From Alysiella sp. (GTDB lineage: Bacteria > Pseudomonadota > Gammaproteobacteria > Burkholderiales > Neisseriaceae), in assembly GCF_030525755.1 (NCBI RefSeq), contig NZ_JAUNEC010000018.1:1-30576 (forward strand): DNA of 30,576 nucleotides, in the 5' to 3' direction. The position numbers and the translations under genes were made by a program. Shown piece by piece: positions 1 to 7,069 of this stretch. Positions within the stretch are counted from its first letter, which is position 1, and the number at the start of each line of letters is the position of its first letter. The notes below the pieces were generated by a model. It made no database searches. It saw only the letters and a program-made list of their open reading frames with translations, and was not told where the DNA came from.

Positions 1-113
1 AAATGGGCAGTTTTATGGATGTATTAGTGAGTGGCTTTTATTTTAATTAACTATAATGTTTTGCAGGAAGTTTAATTGGTTAGTGAAGTTGAAATTAACT
101 AAATGATTTTTGA

Positions 114-1715
114 TTAAAATAAAAATTGATTCTTAAATAAGGTAAATATTATACAATTATGAGTGTTAAATTGCCTGAATACAGGTTTTAGGGCGGCAGT
201 AAAGCCTAATTTTTCGTGCATTTTCAGACTGGGTATATTTTCTTTAAAAACAACAGCTTCAATTTTGTAGGCATTTAATTCAGTAAACGCCCACGTCAAA
301 GCCAAACGCCCCATTTTTGTGCCGTGCCCACGCGGACAATCGGGTGCGGTATAAAACCCCCATTCCCATTGATTTTCTTGTATTTTTTTGAAAGACACAT
401 AACCCTGTGGTACATCATTCACATAATAAATCAACATCTTGAAATCAGGGTTAGATAGTTGTTTTATAAACCAATTTTGATGATTTTTCCAAACCAGTTT
501 TTCTTGTTGAAACATAAATTGGCGTATGGTGTCGTGGTTGCGCCAATCAAACAGGCGTTGTACATCATGGTCTTGCGCGACACGAATGTGGGTAATGTCT
601 TTTTGTTCTGATAAATCAATAAGTTGATTAACAACCCGTTTTGTACCGAAACCGTCCAGTATTTGTGTGGCTTGTTGCGACATTTTCGCTAAAAAATCAA
701 AGTTTTGGAAATGGTGTAGGCTGTGGATAAAATTGGGCGTGCCCAAATCCGCCAATTCAAAGGCTTGCGCTGCGCCAAATGATTGTAATTGCTGGGCAAT
801 TTCTCGCTGATTGTCCGCTAAAATCAGCAACAAACTCGGCAAAGCCATGCAGCAGCGTTCCCAAGACGTGCTGCCTGCCGCGCCTATTGCCCAATCGGAT
901 TGCGCCATGATTTCCGCCATATTTTTTGCATTAACAATCACTTGGCAATCAAATGGCGCATTTTGCGCGAAATGTTGCACGCTGGCGATGTGCGGTGCGC
1001 TTGCGCCCATCACAACCGTGATTTTCAGGCTGCCTGAAAAATGTTGCGCCAAAATTGCCAATATTTTCAAAGTAATATTGTCTTTATCCACACCGCCTAA
1101 ATTCAGCAAAACGCGCTGTTTGTTTGGGTGGCGCGACAAAGCGGTCTCGCGCCACGCAGCAAATTCGGGGCGCAACAGCGCGTAGTGCGTGCCAGCCAAA
1201 ACACGACAATTTGGCGGCAACAAATTGGCGTAATCGGTGGCGGTGCGCCCCAAATTTTGGTCAAGCAAAACATGGGCTTGGTGCGGTCGGTCGTGCAAAT
1301 CGTCAATCACAGCGATTTTTGCACCACAGGCATTTTGCGCCAAGGTTTCCCATGTTTTGTCCAGCGCGTAATGGTCGCAAATCAGCCAATCGGGTTGAAA
1401 ATCAAGGATATGTGGTTCGCATTCGGCAAAATCGCGTTCTTGCGTTGTGCCTAGCCATGCGGCGTGTTTCAGGCTGCCTGAAAACCCATATTTTCCCTCC
1501 CCTGCTTGCGGGGGAGGGCTAGGGTGGGGGCTGGGCAGTAAAATGCACTCAAACCCTTGTTTTTCAATAAAATCTGCCAAATGCCCAATGTGGGCGCGTG
1601 TGATGAATTTCGCGCTATGTCCTTGTTCGCGCAAGACATTTGCCAAAGTCAGACAACGCATAATGTGTCCGCTCCCGATTTCTAGGGAAGCGTCTGCTCG
1701 GAAAAGGAATTTCAT
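114..1715 (-). CDS. pseG: Fused PseG hydrolase / PseH acetyltransferase of pseudaminic acid synthesis
   Basis: 533 residues, cytoplasmic. The N-terminal part (about 1-365) matches PseG, which removes UDP from UDP-2,4-diacetamido-2,4,6-trideoxy-L-altrose: it opens with FRADAS and has GSGHIMRC, whose His17 matches the catalytic His of the family, then LNLGGVD (205-210) and GAAGSTSWE (278-286) of a GT-B-like nucleotide site. The C-terminal part (about 374-530) is a GNAT fold (VPQGYVSF, then GHGTKMG near 463-469, then HEKLGF) and fits PseH, the N-acetyltransferase acting earlier in the same pathway. Residues about 61-90 look inserted: they are encoded by a GC-rich palindrome plus an uptake sequence and read SPPPQAGEG and FSGSLK, yet the frame stays open. 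A second uptake sequence encodes FSGSLK at 226-231. The start lies 1 nt after the upstream gene's stop. Domain calls are firm; activity of the insert-bearing protein is inferred. Confidence 0.88.
   Translation of the reverse strand: MKFLFRADASLEIGSGHIMRCLTLANVLREQGHSAKFITRAHIGHLADFIEKQGFECILLPSPHPSPPPQAGEGKYGFSGSLKHAAWLGTTQERDFAECEPHILDFQPDWLICDHYALDKTWETLAQNACGAKIAVIDDLHDRPHQAHVLLDQNLGRTATDYANLLPPNCRVLAGTHYALLRPEFAAWRETALSRHPNKQRVLLNLGGVDKDNITLKILAILAQHFSGSLKITVVMGASAPHIASVQHFAQNAPFDCQVIVNAKNMAEIMAQSDWAIGAAGSTSWERCCMALPSLLLILADNQREIAQQLQSFGAAQAFELADLGTPNFIHSLHHFQNFDFLAKMSQQATQILDGFGTKRVVNQLIDLSEQKDITHIRVAQDHDVQRLFDWRNHDTIRQFMFQQEKLVWKNHQNWFIKQLSNPDFKMLIYYVNDVPQGYVSFKKIQENQWEWGFYTAPDCPRGHGTKMGRLALTWAFTELNAYKIEAVVFKENIPSLKMHEKLGFTAALKPVFRQFNTHNCIIFTLFKNQFLF
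1495..1530. repeat. GC-rich palindromic (REP-like) repeat inside pseG
   Basis: CCCTCCCC at 1495-1502 pairs with GGGGAGGG at 1511-1518 around a 8-nt loop, followed by a G-rich tail to 1530. Base composition differs sharply from the AT-rich surroundings. A perfect uptake sequence lies only 12 bases away at 1471-1482. Read on the minus strand the repeat encodes PHPSPPPQAGEG of PseG. A relative, with CCCTCTCC pairing GGAGAGGG, lies at 12254-12287. Confidence 0.7.
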
Positions 1716-1716
1716 T

Positions 1717-2193
1717 TTAAAAAGCCTTAAAATTCGTTTTCATCATGTGATAAGGGAGAGGTAATGTTTGTCTTGTTTTGTTGTCGCCATAACACGTGGT
1801 TTCATCACTACCAAAATCACAAAACATAATAAAATAGCCAGTTTCTTCAATATATTCAATTGCTTGATTAAACCATTCTGCATATACCTGATTGGCTTGC
1901 TTGGCGGATTGTAAATCATCATGAAAATGGGCGAGAAAATCATCAGCCAAGACTGAAATGGGTGCATTCCAGTTTTTAACCCATTGATTAAAATCTGATA
2001 ATGCTAATATTGTTGCATCATATGAGCCACTAAACAATGTCGTATCGGGCGTAAAAACAGCATATCGCCAATGAAAACCGCTTGGAGATAAACCACAATC
2101 CAAATACAAAGATTGATAACCGCGATTGTGCAATTCACCAATTATTCTGATGATTTTATTGGGAATAAGTTGTAAATCAATGTTGTTTTCCAT
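1717..2193 (-). CDS. Hypothetical protein within the pse gene group
   Basis: 158 residues that I do not recognise. No signal peptide, membrane segment or cysteine cluster is visible. The protein is rich in aromatic residues and acidic overall (for example YQSLYLDCGLSPSGFHW near 26-42 and FNQAIEYIEETGYFIMFCDF near 107-126), which suggests a small soluble cytoplasmic protein. It is translated from an ATG preceded by AAAGG at suitable distance, starts 10 nt after pseF and stops 1 nt before pseG, so it is almost certainly co-transcribed with them. It does not resemble PseB, PseC, PseI or the GNAT PseH. Its position suggests either an accessory role in the glycan pathway or an unrelated gene captured by the operon; the sequence does not decide between them. 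Confidence 0.75.
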   Translation of the reverse strand: MENNIDLQLIPNKIIRIIGELHNRGYQSLYLDCGLSPSGFHWRYAVFTPDTTLFSGSYDATILALSDFNQWVKNWNAPISVLADDFLAHFHDDLQSAKQANQVYAEWFNQAIEYIEETGYFIMFCDFGSDETTCYGDNKTRQTLPLPYHMMKTNFKAF

Positions 2194-2203
2194 GATTTAC
2201 CTT

Positions 2204-2896
2204 TCAGGCAGCCTGCAAAATTTTTGCCAACAATTCCGCCCTTTCCCAATCATCAGGTGTATCAATATCTTGTACGCGATAACGTGGCAATTTTACGCCC
2301 ACGCTTTGGCTGTTGAAAATCGGTTTTTGTGTCAGCCATGCGGCTACCGTTCCCCAATAAAATTGCCCTGCGTCATGCCAGGCTCTTGCCAAATCTTGCG
2401 AACGCACGGCAAACATTTCGGGCTGAAACATCGCCACTTCACCGTTTTCGCTCAATTTTAGGGCGCGTTGAATAGGGAAAGCGTAGTCGGTCAGCGAAAA
2501 AGCAAAATCTGCGCCCATTTCACGCAATTTTGTTGCGCCAATTTGCAAATCGCTTGCCAGCACAAACGGCGCAGTCGCGTACAAACAACATGCCATCTTG
2601 CCCTGCCAATTTCCTTGTTTTAACATAAAATCAACAGCATGAGCCATAACTGTGCCTGTGGTCGCAAAATCGTCCGACAATTCGGCTGGGCGCGTAAATG
2701 GCACTTCCGCACCATATTGTTGTGAGATTTGGGCGATTTCCGTGTCATCTGTGGATACGATAATCCGCTCAAAGCAGCCTGAATTTTTCGCTGCCAAAAT
2801 GCTGTGTGCAATCATGGGTTTGCCGTTGAATATTTTGATGTTTTTGCGTGGAATGCGTTTGCTGCCGCCACGCGCTGGGATAATGCACAAAGTCAT
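2204..2896 (-). CDS. pseF: Pseudaminic acid cytidylyltransferase
   Basis: 230 residues. It opens with IIPARGGSKRIPRKNIK, the nucleotide-binding signature of CMP-sialic-acid-type cytidylyltransferases, followed by GKPMIAHSI and IVSTDDTEIA. Length fits PseF, which joins CMP to pseudaminic acid to give the activated donor for glycosyltransferases. CMP-Neu5Ac and CMP-legionaminic acid synthetases are close relatives, but the neighbouring PseG/PseH supports PseF. It is the first gene of the minus-strand group. Its last codons and stop (Q-A-A-stop) are supplied by an uptake sequence at 2203-2214. PseB, PseC and PseI are not in this window. Confidence 0.88.
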   Translation of the reverse strand: MTLCIIPARGGSKRIPRKNIKIFNGKPMIAHSILAAKNSGCFERIIVSTDDTEIAQISQQYGAEVPFTRPAELSDDFATTGTVMAHAVDFMLKQGNWQGKMACCLYATAPFVLASDLQIGATKLREMGADFAFSLTDYAFPIQRALKLSENGEVAMFQPEMFAVRSQDLARAWHDAGQFYWGTVAAWLTQKPIFNSQSVGVKLPRYRVQDIDTPDDWERAELLAKILQAA

Positions 2897-2951
2897 GATT
2901 TGAGAATTAAATGGAAAATGTTAAAAATAGGCTGCCTGAAATAGAGGGTTC

Positions 2952-2957
2952 ATTATA
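2952..2957 (-). promoter_or_regulatory. Candidate -10 box for the pse genes
   Basis: On the minus strand TATAAT lies 55 nt upstream of the pseF ATG, in the spacer shared with the divergent lldD. No good -35 hexamer is found 16-18 nt upstream, so the call rests on the perfect -10 and its position. Confidence 0.35.
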
Positions 2958-2988
2958 TGCTGCTGTGCGGAATTTGGCATTTTTATTG

Positions 2989-2994
2989 TATAAT
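2989..2994 (+). promoter_or_regulatory. Candidate -10 box for lldD
   Basis: TATAAT lies 66 nt before the lldD ATG, with only a poor -35 match upstream. It sits 31 bases from the opposing -10 box of the pse group, so the two promoters would overlap back to back if both are real. The lldD start has a purine-rich ribosome site (AAAGAGAG). Confidence 0.35.
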
Positions 2995-3060
2995 TGAATT
3001 TGGTTTGCATTAAAACGATGCCAATTAAGGGTATACATCAAAATTTTAAAGAGAGAAATC

Positions 3061-4245
3061 ATGATTATTTCATCTGCCAGCGATTACCGCGAAGGCGCAC
3101 GTCGCCGTTTACCCCCATTTTTGTTTCACTACATTGACGGCGGTGCATATGCTGAACGCACTTTGCAGCGTAATGTGTCGGATTTGGCTGACATTGCCCT
3201 GCGCCAACGCGTGTTGAAAGATATGTCGCAACTGGATTTGGGCATTGAACTATTTGGCGAAAAATTGTCTATGCCCGTAACGCTCGCCCCTGTGGGCTTA
3301 ACGGGTATGTATGCACGGCGCGGCGAAGTACAGGCAGCTCGCGCCGCCGACCAAAAAGGCATTCCGTTTACGCTTTCTACTGTGTCGGTTTGCCCGATTG
3401 AAGAAGTCGTGCCAGCAATCAAACGCCCGATGTGGTTTCAGCTTTATGTGCTAAAAGACCGTGGTTTCATGACCAATGTACTGGAACGCGCCAAAGCGGC
3501 TGGCTGCTCCACGCTGGTTTTTACGGTAGATATGCCCACCCCTGGTGCGCGTTACCGCGATGCACACTCTGGCATGAGCGGACCTTACGCGGAAATTCGC
3601 CGTTATATTCAGTCAGTTTTCCATCCGCAATGGGCGATTGATGTGGGCTTGAATGGTAAGCCACATGATTTGGGTAATATTTCCAAATACATGGGTAAAG
3701 AGATTGGGTTACAGGACTATATTGGTTATTTGGCAGCCAATTTTGACCCAGCGATTTCATGGAAAGATTTGGAGTGGATTCGTGATTTTTGGGACGGTCC
3801 AATGATTATTAAGGGTATTTTAGACCCAGATGATGCACGCGATGCAGTGAAGTTCGGTGCAGACGGCATAGTTGTGTCCAATCACGGTGGTCGTCAACTG
3901 GACGGCGTGTTGTCATCGGCACGCGCTCTGCCTGCGATTGCTAATGCAGTAAAAGGCGATATCAAAATTTTGGTAGATTCAGGCATACGAAGCGGCTTGG
4001 ATGTGGTGCGTATGTTGGCCTTGGGTGCGGATTGTACCATGATAGGTCGTGCTTGGGTGTACGCGTTGGCAACACACGGTGAGGCAGGTGTGGCTAATCT
4101 GCTCAATTTGTTTGAAAAAGAAATGCGCGTGGCGATGACTTTAACCAGTTGTGCCAAAATCAGCGACATTTCGCCTGATTGCTTGGTGCAAGCCCAACAT
4201 ATTTTGCAAAATCCTGCGACGACAAATGAGATTTTGGCAGAATAG
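3061..4245 (+). CDS. lldD: FMN-dependent L-lactate dehydrogenase
   Basis: 394 residues, the usual length for LldD. It oxidises L-lactate to pyruvate and passes electrons to the quinone pool at the inner face of the membrane. Visible family features: FHYIDGGA near 22-29 with active-site Tyr24, APVGLTGM (76-83), QLYV with Tyr129, and SNHGGRQLD (273-281), the FMN alpha-hydroxy-acid dehydrogenase signature with catalytic His275, then DSGIRSG and GADCTMIGRAW for FMN phosphate binding. It appears to be a single-gene unit, divergent from pse and followed by an uptake-sequence hairpin. Lactate is a key carbon source for host-associated Neisseriaceae, which fits an oral commensal (inference). Confidence 0.95.
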   Translation: MIISSASDYREGARRRLPPFLFHYIDGGAYAERTLQRNVSDLADIALRQRVLKDMSQLDLGIELFGEKLSMPVTLAPVGLTGMYARRGEVQAARAADQKGIPFTLSTVSVCPIEEVVPAIKRPMWFQLYVLKDRGFMTNVLERAKAAGCSTLVFTVDMPTPGARYRDAHSGMSGPYAEIRRYIQSVFHPQWAIDVGLNGKPHDLGNISKYMGKEIGLQDYIGYLAANFDPAISWKDLEWIRDFWDGPMIIKGILDPDDARDAVKFGADGIVVSNHGGRQLDGVLSSARALPAIANAVKGDIKILVDSGIRSGLDVVRMLALGADCTMIGRAWVYALATHGEAGVANLLNLFEKEMRVAMTLTSCAKISDISPDCLVQAQHILQNPATTNEILAE

Positions 4246-4271
4246 TGTTTAAATTGTGTGGTAATTTGTGA

Positions 4272-4309
4272 TTTCAGGCAGCTTGAAATGGTTTTCAGGC
4301 TGCCTGAAA
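4272..4309 (+). terminator. Hairpin of paired uptake sequences after lldD
   Basis: TTTCAGGCAGCTTGAAA (from 4272) can pair with TTTCAGGCTGCCTGAAA (to 4309) with one mismatch around a very short loop. It begins 27 nt after the lldD stop. There is no T-run after it, so intrinsic termination is uncertain. The rest of 4310-4518 shows no gene I can support. Confidence 0.45.
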
Positions 4310-4518
4310 CAATTAGAACTTGGTATTTGATAAGATGGATAGATGGGTTTTTATCGCAAAATCATGCGAATACAAGGTGGATTTTTGTTCCAAATAATGG
4401 ATTATTGGTATGAGAGTGAGTTTACGAATTTGGCTAAAATCCAACGCAGTAAGTGTGTGATGAGGTAATAGAAAATTGCCCTCAGGATTATGAACATAGG
4501 TTTTTAGATTGGATAAAA

Positions 4519-6333
4519 ATGAAAAAAATATTTTGTACTTTATTGTTGTTTTGTGGTTTGTTACCTGTGGTTTGGGCGGCAGTTGATCCTGCACAACTGT
4601 TGTCGCCAGAAGAAGCCTTTGTGCCTGTGGTTCAAGTGAACGATAAAGCGGTATCGGTGCAATTTGATATCGCTGATGGTTATTATCTGTATCAAAGCAA
4701 AATTACGGCGCAAACTGATGTAGAAGGTATTTTGGCTGAACCTGTTTTCAGTCCAGGTAAAGAAAAGGAAGATGAATTTTTTGGTAAGCAGCAGGTTTAT
4801 TATCACAATGGTGGTGTAACTTGGCCGCTTAAAAATACCGACAGTCCATATAAATTGACTTTGCATTATCAAGGTTGTGCCGATGTGGGGGTATGTTACC
4901 CACCTGTTGAAACTGAATTTAATGTTTCAGGCAGCGGTGTATATCAGGCACCGTTTGTAATGGAAAAAGGGGTATCACTTTTTTTAAAAAAGTCACAAGG
5001 GGGCGCAAGAGTGGATTCGGTTGCGACTCCTTCGTTCATAAATGCTGAATCCCATAATACAAACAATCGTTTTAAATTATCTCGTGATACTTTAGGATTG
5101 AATTTATTGGCGTTTTTTGTGGCCGGGGTGGCATTGAGTTTGACTGCTTGTATGTATCCATTGTTGCCTATTGTTTCCAGCATCATTGTGGGCGACAAAA
5201 GCAGCAGTAAACGCCGTGCATTCATTTTGTCTGTGCTTTACGTACAGGGCTTGGCACTCACTTATGCATTGGTTGGCGTGATTGCGGGTTTAACGGGTGC
5301 GCTTTTAACCATTTGGTTGCAACAGGTTTGGGTTGTTTTGGCTGCATCAGCGATAATGGTCTTGCTCGCTTTGGCGATGTTTGGTGTATTTAATCTACAA
5401 CTGCCTGCGGCTGTACAAAGCCATTTTCAAAATAAAAGTAATCAATTATCGGGCGGTAAAATGGTGTCCGTATTTGGTATGGGTATGTTGTCTGCCTTGA
5501 TTGTGGGACCTTGTGTTGCACCACCATTGGCTTTTGCCTTGGGCTATATTGGGCAAACAGGCGATGCTGTTTTGGGTGGTGTTGCACTTTATGTCTTGGC
5601 GTTGGGGACAGGTATACCATTGATTTTGGTAGGTACATTCGGCGGACACATCTTGCCACGCGCAGGTAAGTGGATGGACGGCATCAAATATGCGTTTGGT
5701 GTGATTTTATTGTTTGTGGCAGTTTATTTGGCATCGCCATATTTGGGTTATGCGGTTTCTGCGACTTTGTACACAGCTTTATTGATTGTGCCTGCTGCAT
5801 TGCTGTTGTGGGGTTGTAAACGTCTTTCAGGCAGCTTGAAAGTTGTCATGATGGGTTTGGCAAGTATTTTGGCAATCGGAGGTATTTGGTTTGGTGTGAA
5901 TAGTTTCACAATGAGTGGTACAACGGTGTTACATGGCTTTCTGACTTTGCATGAACCCGATAAAAATGCAGTGCAGGGGCAAAAAATGAGTGATGTTCAA
6001 GTATTGAAAGACAAAATCAATCAAATGCTTGCTGACCAATCAGGACAGCCTGTGTTGTTGGATTTTTATGCCGATTGGTGTGTTTCATGTAAAGAAATGG
6101 AAGCCAAAACTTTTAACCAAAGCTCGGTTCAGGCAGCGATACCAATGGAGCGATTGCTGAAAATAGACGTTACTGCGAATACGCCAGAGCATCGGGATTT
6201 ATTAAAAGAATACGGTTTATTTGGTCCGCCTGGTTTGTTTATTTTAAAAACAGACGGCAGTCGCAGCGAAGCTTTGTTGGGTTATGTGCCGCCTGATGAA
6301 TTTATTGCGTGGTACAATGAACATATCCATTGA
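4519..6333 (+). CDS. dsbD: Thiol:disulfide interchange protein DsbD
   Basis: 604 residues from ATG 4519, chosen because a signal peptide (MKKIFCTLLLFCGLLPVVWA) starts there; an in-frame ATG at 4453 would put 22 polar residues before it. DsbD carries reducing power from cytoplasmic thioredoxin across the inner membrane to periplasmic DsbC, DsbG and cytochrome c maturation. All three cysteine pairs are present: Cys120/Cys126 in the periplasmic alpha domain, Cys211/Cys332 in the membrane domain (about 190-460, eight or so hydrophobic segments), and CVSC (521-524) in the C-terminal thioredoxin domain with YADWC. The first membrane cysteine is in LTACMYPLLP where many homologues have TPC. An uptake sequence variant encodes LSGSLK near 436-441. 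Confidence 0.93.
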   Translation: MKKIFCTLLLFCGLLPVVWAAVDPAQLLSPEEAFVPVVQVNDKAVSVQFDIADGYYLYQSKITAQTDVEGILAEPVFSPGKEKEDEFFGKQQVYYHNGGVTWPLKNTDSPYKLTLHYQGCADVGVCYPPVETEFNVSGSGVYQAPFVMEKGVSLFLKKSQGGARVDSVATPSFINAESHNTNNRFKLSRDTLGLNLLAFFVAGVALSLTACMYPLLPIVSSIIVGDKSSSKRRAFILSVLYVQGLALTYALVGVIAGLTGALLTIWLQQVWVVLAASAIMVLLALAMFGVFNLQLPAAVQSHFQNKSNQLSGGKMVSVFGMGMLSALIVGPCVAPPLAFALGYIGQTGDAVLGGVALYVLALGTGIPLILVGTFGGHILPRAGKWMDGIKYAFGVILLFVAVYLASPYLGYAVSATLYTALLIVPAALLLWGCKRLSGSLKVVMMGLASILAIGGIWFGVNSFTMSGTTVLHGFLTLHEPDKNAVQGQKMSDVQVLKDKINQMLADQSGQPVLLDFYADWCVSCKEMEAKTFNQSSVQAAIPMERLLKIDVTANTPEHRDLLKEYGLFGPPGLFILKTDGSRSEALLGYVPPDEFIAWYNEHIH

Positions 6334-6335
6334 TT

Positions 6336-6378
6336 TTTCAGGCAGCCCTTATCGCTATTTTAAATTGGCTGCCTGAAA
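6336..6378 (+). terminator. Uptake-sequence hairpin after dsbD
   Basis: TTTCAGGCAGCC (6336-6347) pairs perfectly with GGCTGCCTGAAA (6367-6378) around a 19-nt loop, starting just after the dsbD stop. There is no T-run downstream, so this may be only a partial terminator or an RNA-stabilising hairpin. A third uptake sequence follows at 6399-6410. Confidence 0.45.
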
Positions 6379-6398
6379 TCACTTAAACATCTTGAAAC

Positions 6399-6410
6399 AG
6401 GCTGCCTGAA
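6399..6410 (+). repeat. Uptake sequence in the ribosome-binding position of gmhB
   Basis: Perfect AGGCTGCCTGAA ending 2 nt before the ATG at 6413. Its leading AGG is too far from a normal register and no other purine-rich site is present, so initiation at gmhB may be weak or may depend on the upstream hairpin. Confidence 0.85.
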
Positions 6411-6412
6411 AC

Positions 6413-6997
6413 ATGAAACTGATTATTTTAGACCGTGATGGCGTGATTAACCACGACCGCGATGATTTTGTGAAATCACCCGAAGAATGGCAAGTCATAG
6501 ATGGCAGCATGGATGCAATTGCATTTCTCACACAAGTGGGTTATACCCTTGTGGTTGCCACCAATCAATCGGGAATTGGGCGTACTTATTTCAGCGTGGA
6601 AACACTCCATGAAATGCACGCTAAAATGCACAAATTGGTGCATCAAGCGGGTGGCGAAATTAGTGGCATTTGGTTTTGCCCACATTTACCCGAGCACAAT
6701 TGCGATTGTCGCAAACCCAAAAGTGGCATGATTGTGGATATTTTGCGTCGTTTCAATGCAGAAGCCAGTGAAACCTATTTGGTTGGCGACAGTTTACGTG
6801 ATCTACAAGCGATTGCTAGCGTAGGTGGTCAAGCTGTTTTGGTCAAAACAGGCAAAGGCATGAAAACTCTGGAAAAAGATGCCGATAAGCTGCCTGAACA
6901 TACTTTGGTGTTTGACGATTTATTGGCATTTTCGCAATTCTTGATTAAACAACAAAAAGAAACAGCAGAATCAGATTCGCTTGAAGTTCAAAATTGA
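6413..6997 (+). CDS. gmhB: D-glycero-D-manno-heptose-1,7-bisphosphate 7-phosphatase
   Basis: 194 residues, a HAD-superfamily phosphatase that removes the 7-phosphate on the way to ADP-heptose for the lipooligosaccharide inner core. It shows LDRDGVIN (6-13) with the Asp7/Asp9 nucleophile pair, ATNQSG (49-54), a zinc-binding set Cys89, His91, Cys97, Cys99, RKPKSGM (100-106) and VGDSLRDL (124-131). Histidinol-phosphate phosphatase is the nearest alternative, but length and the absence of his genes favour GmhB. The start is notable: a perfect uptake sequence (6399-6410) ends 2 nt before the ATG and takes the place of a Shine-Dalgarno site. Confidence 0.9.
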   Translation: MKLIILDRDGVINHDRDDFVKSPEEWQVIDGSMDAIAFLTQVGYTLVVATNQSGIGRTYFSVETLHEMHAKMHKLVHQAGGEISGIWFCPHLPEHNCDCRKPKSGMIVDILRRFNAEASETYLVGDSLRDLQAIASVGGQAVLVKTGKGMKTLEKDADKLPEHTLVFDDLLAFSQFLIKQQKETAESDSLEVQN

Positions 6998-7069
6998 TGA
7001 GCCAATTCAATAATTCGTTTTCAGGCAGCCTAAACCGCCAGAATGATTTAATTTACAAGGACAACAAGA

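Noticed and set aside
1..113. Gene or promoter at the left edge (TATAAT at 52-57)
   Set aside because: No plus-strand gene follows it and no frame of useful length crosses the edge; the region is plain AT-rich sequence after pseG.
4453..4518. Longer N-terminus for DsbD
   Set aside because: It would bury the signal peptide behind 22 acidic residues; ATG 4519 starts a normal signal peptide.
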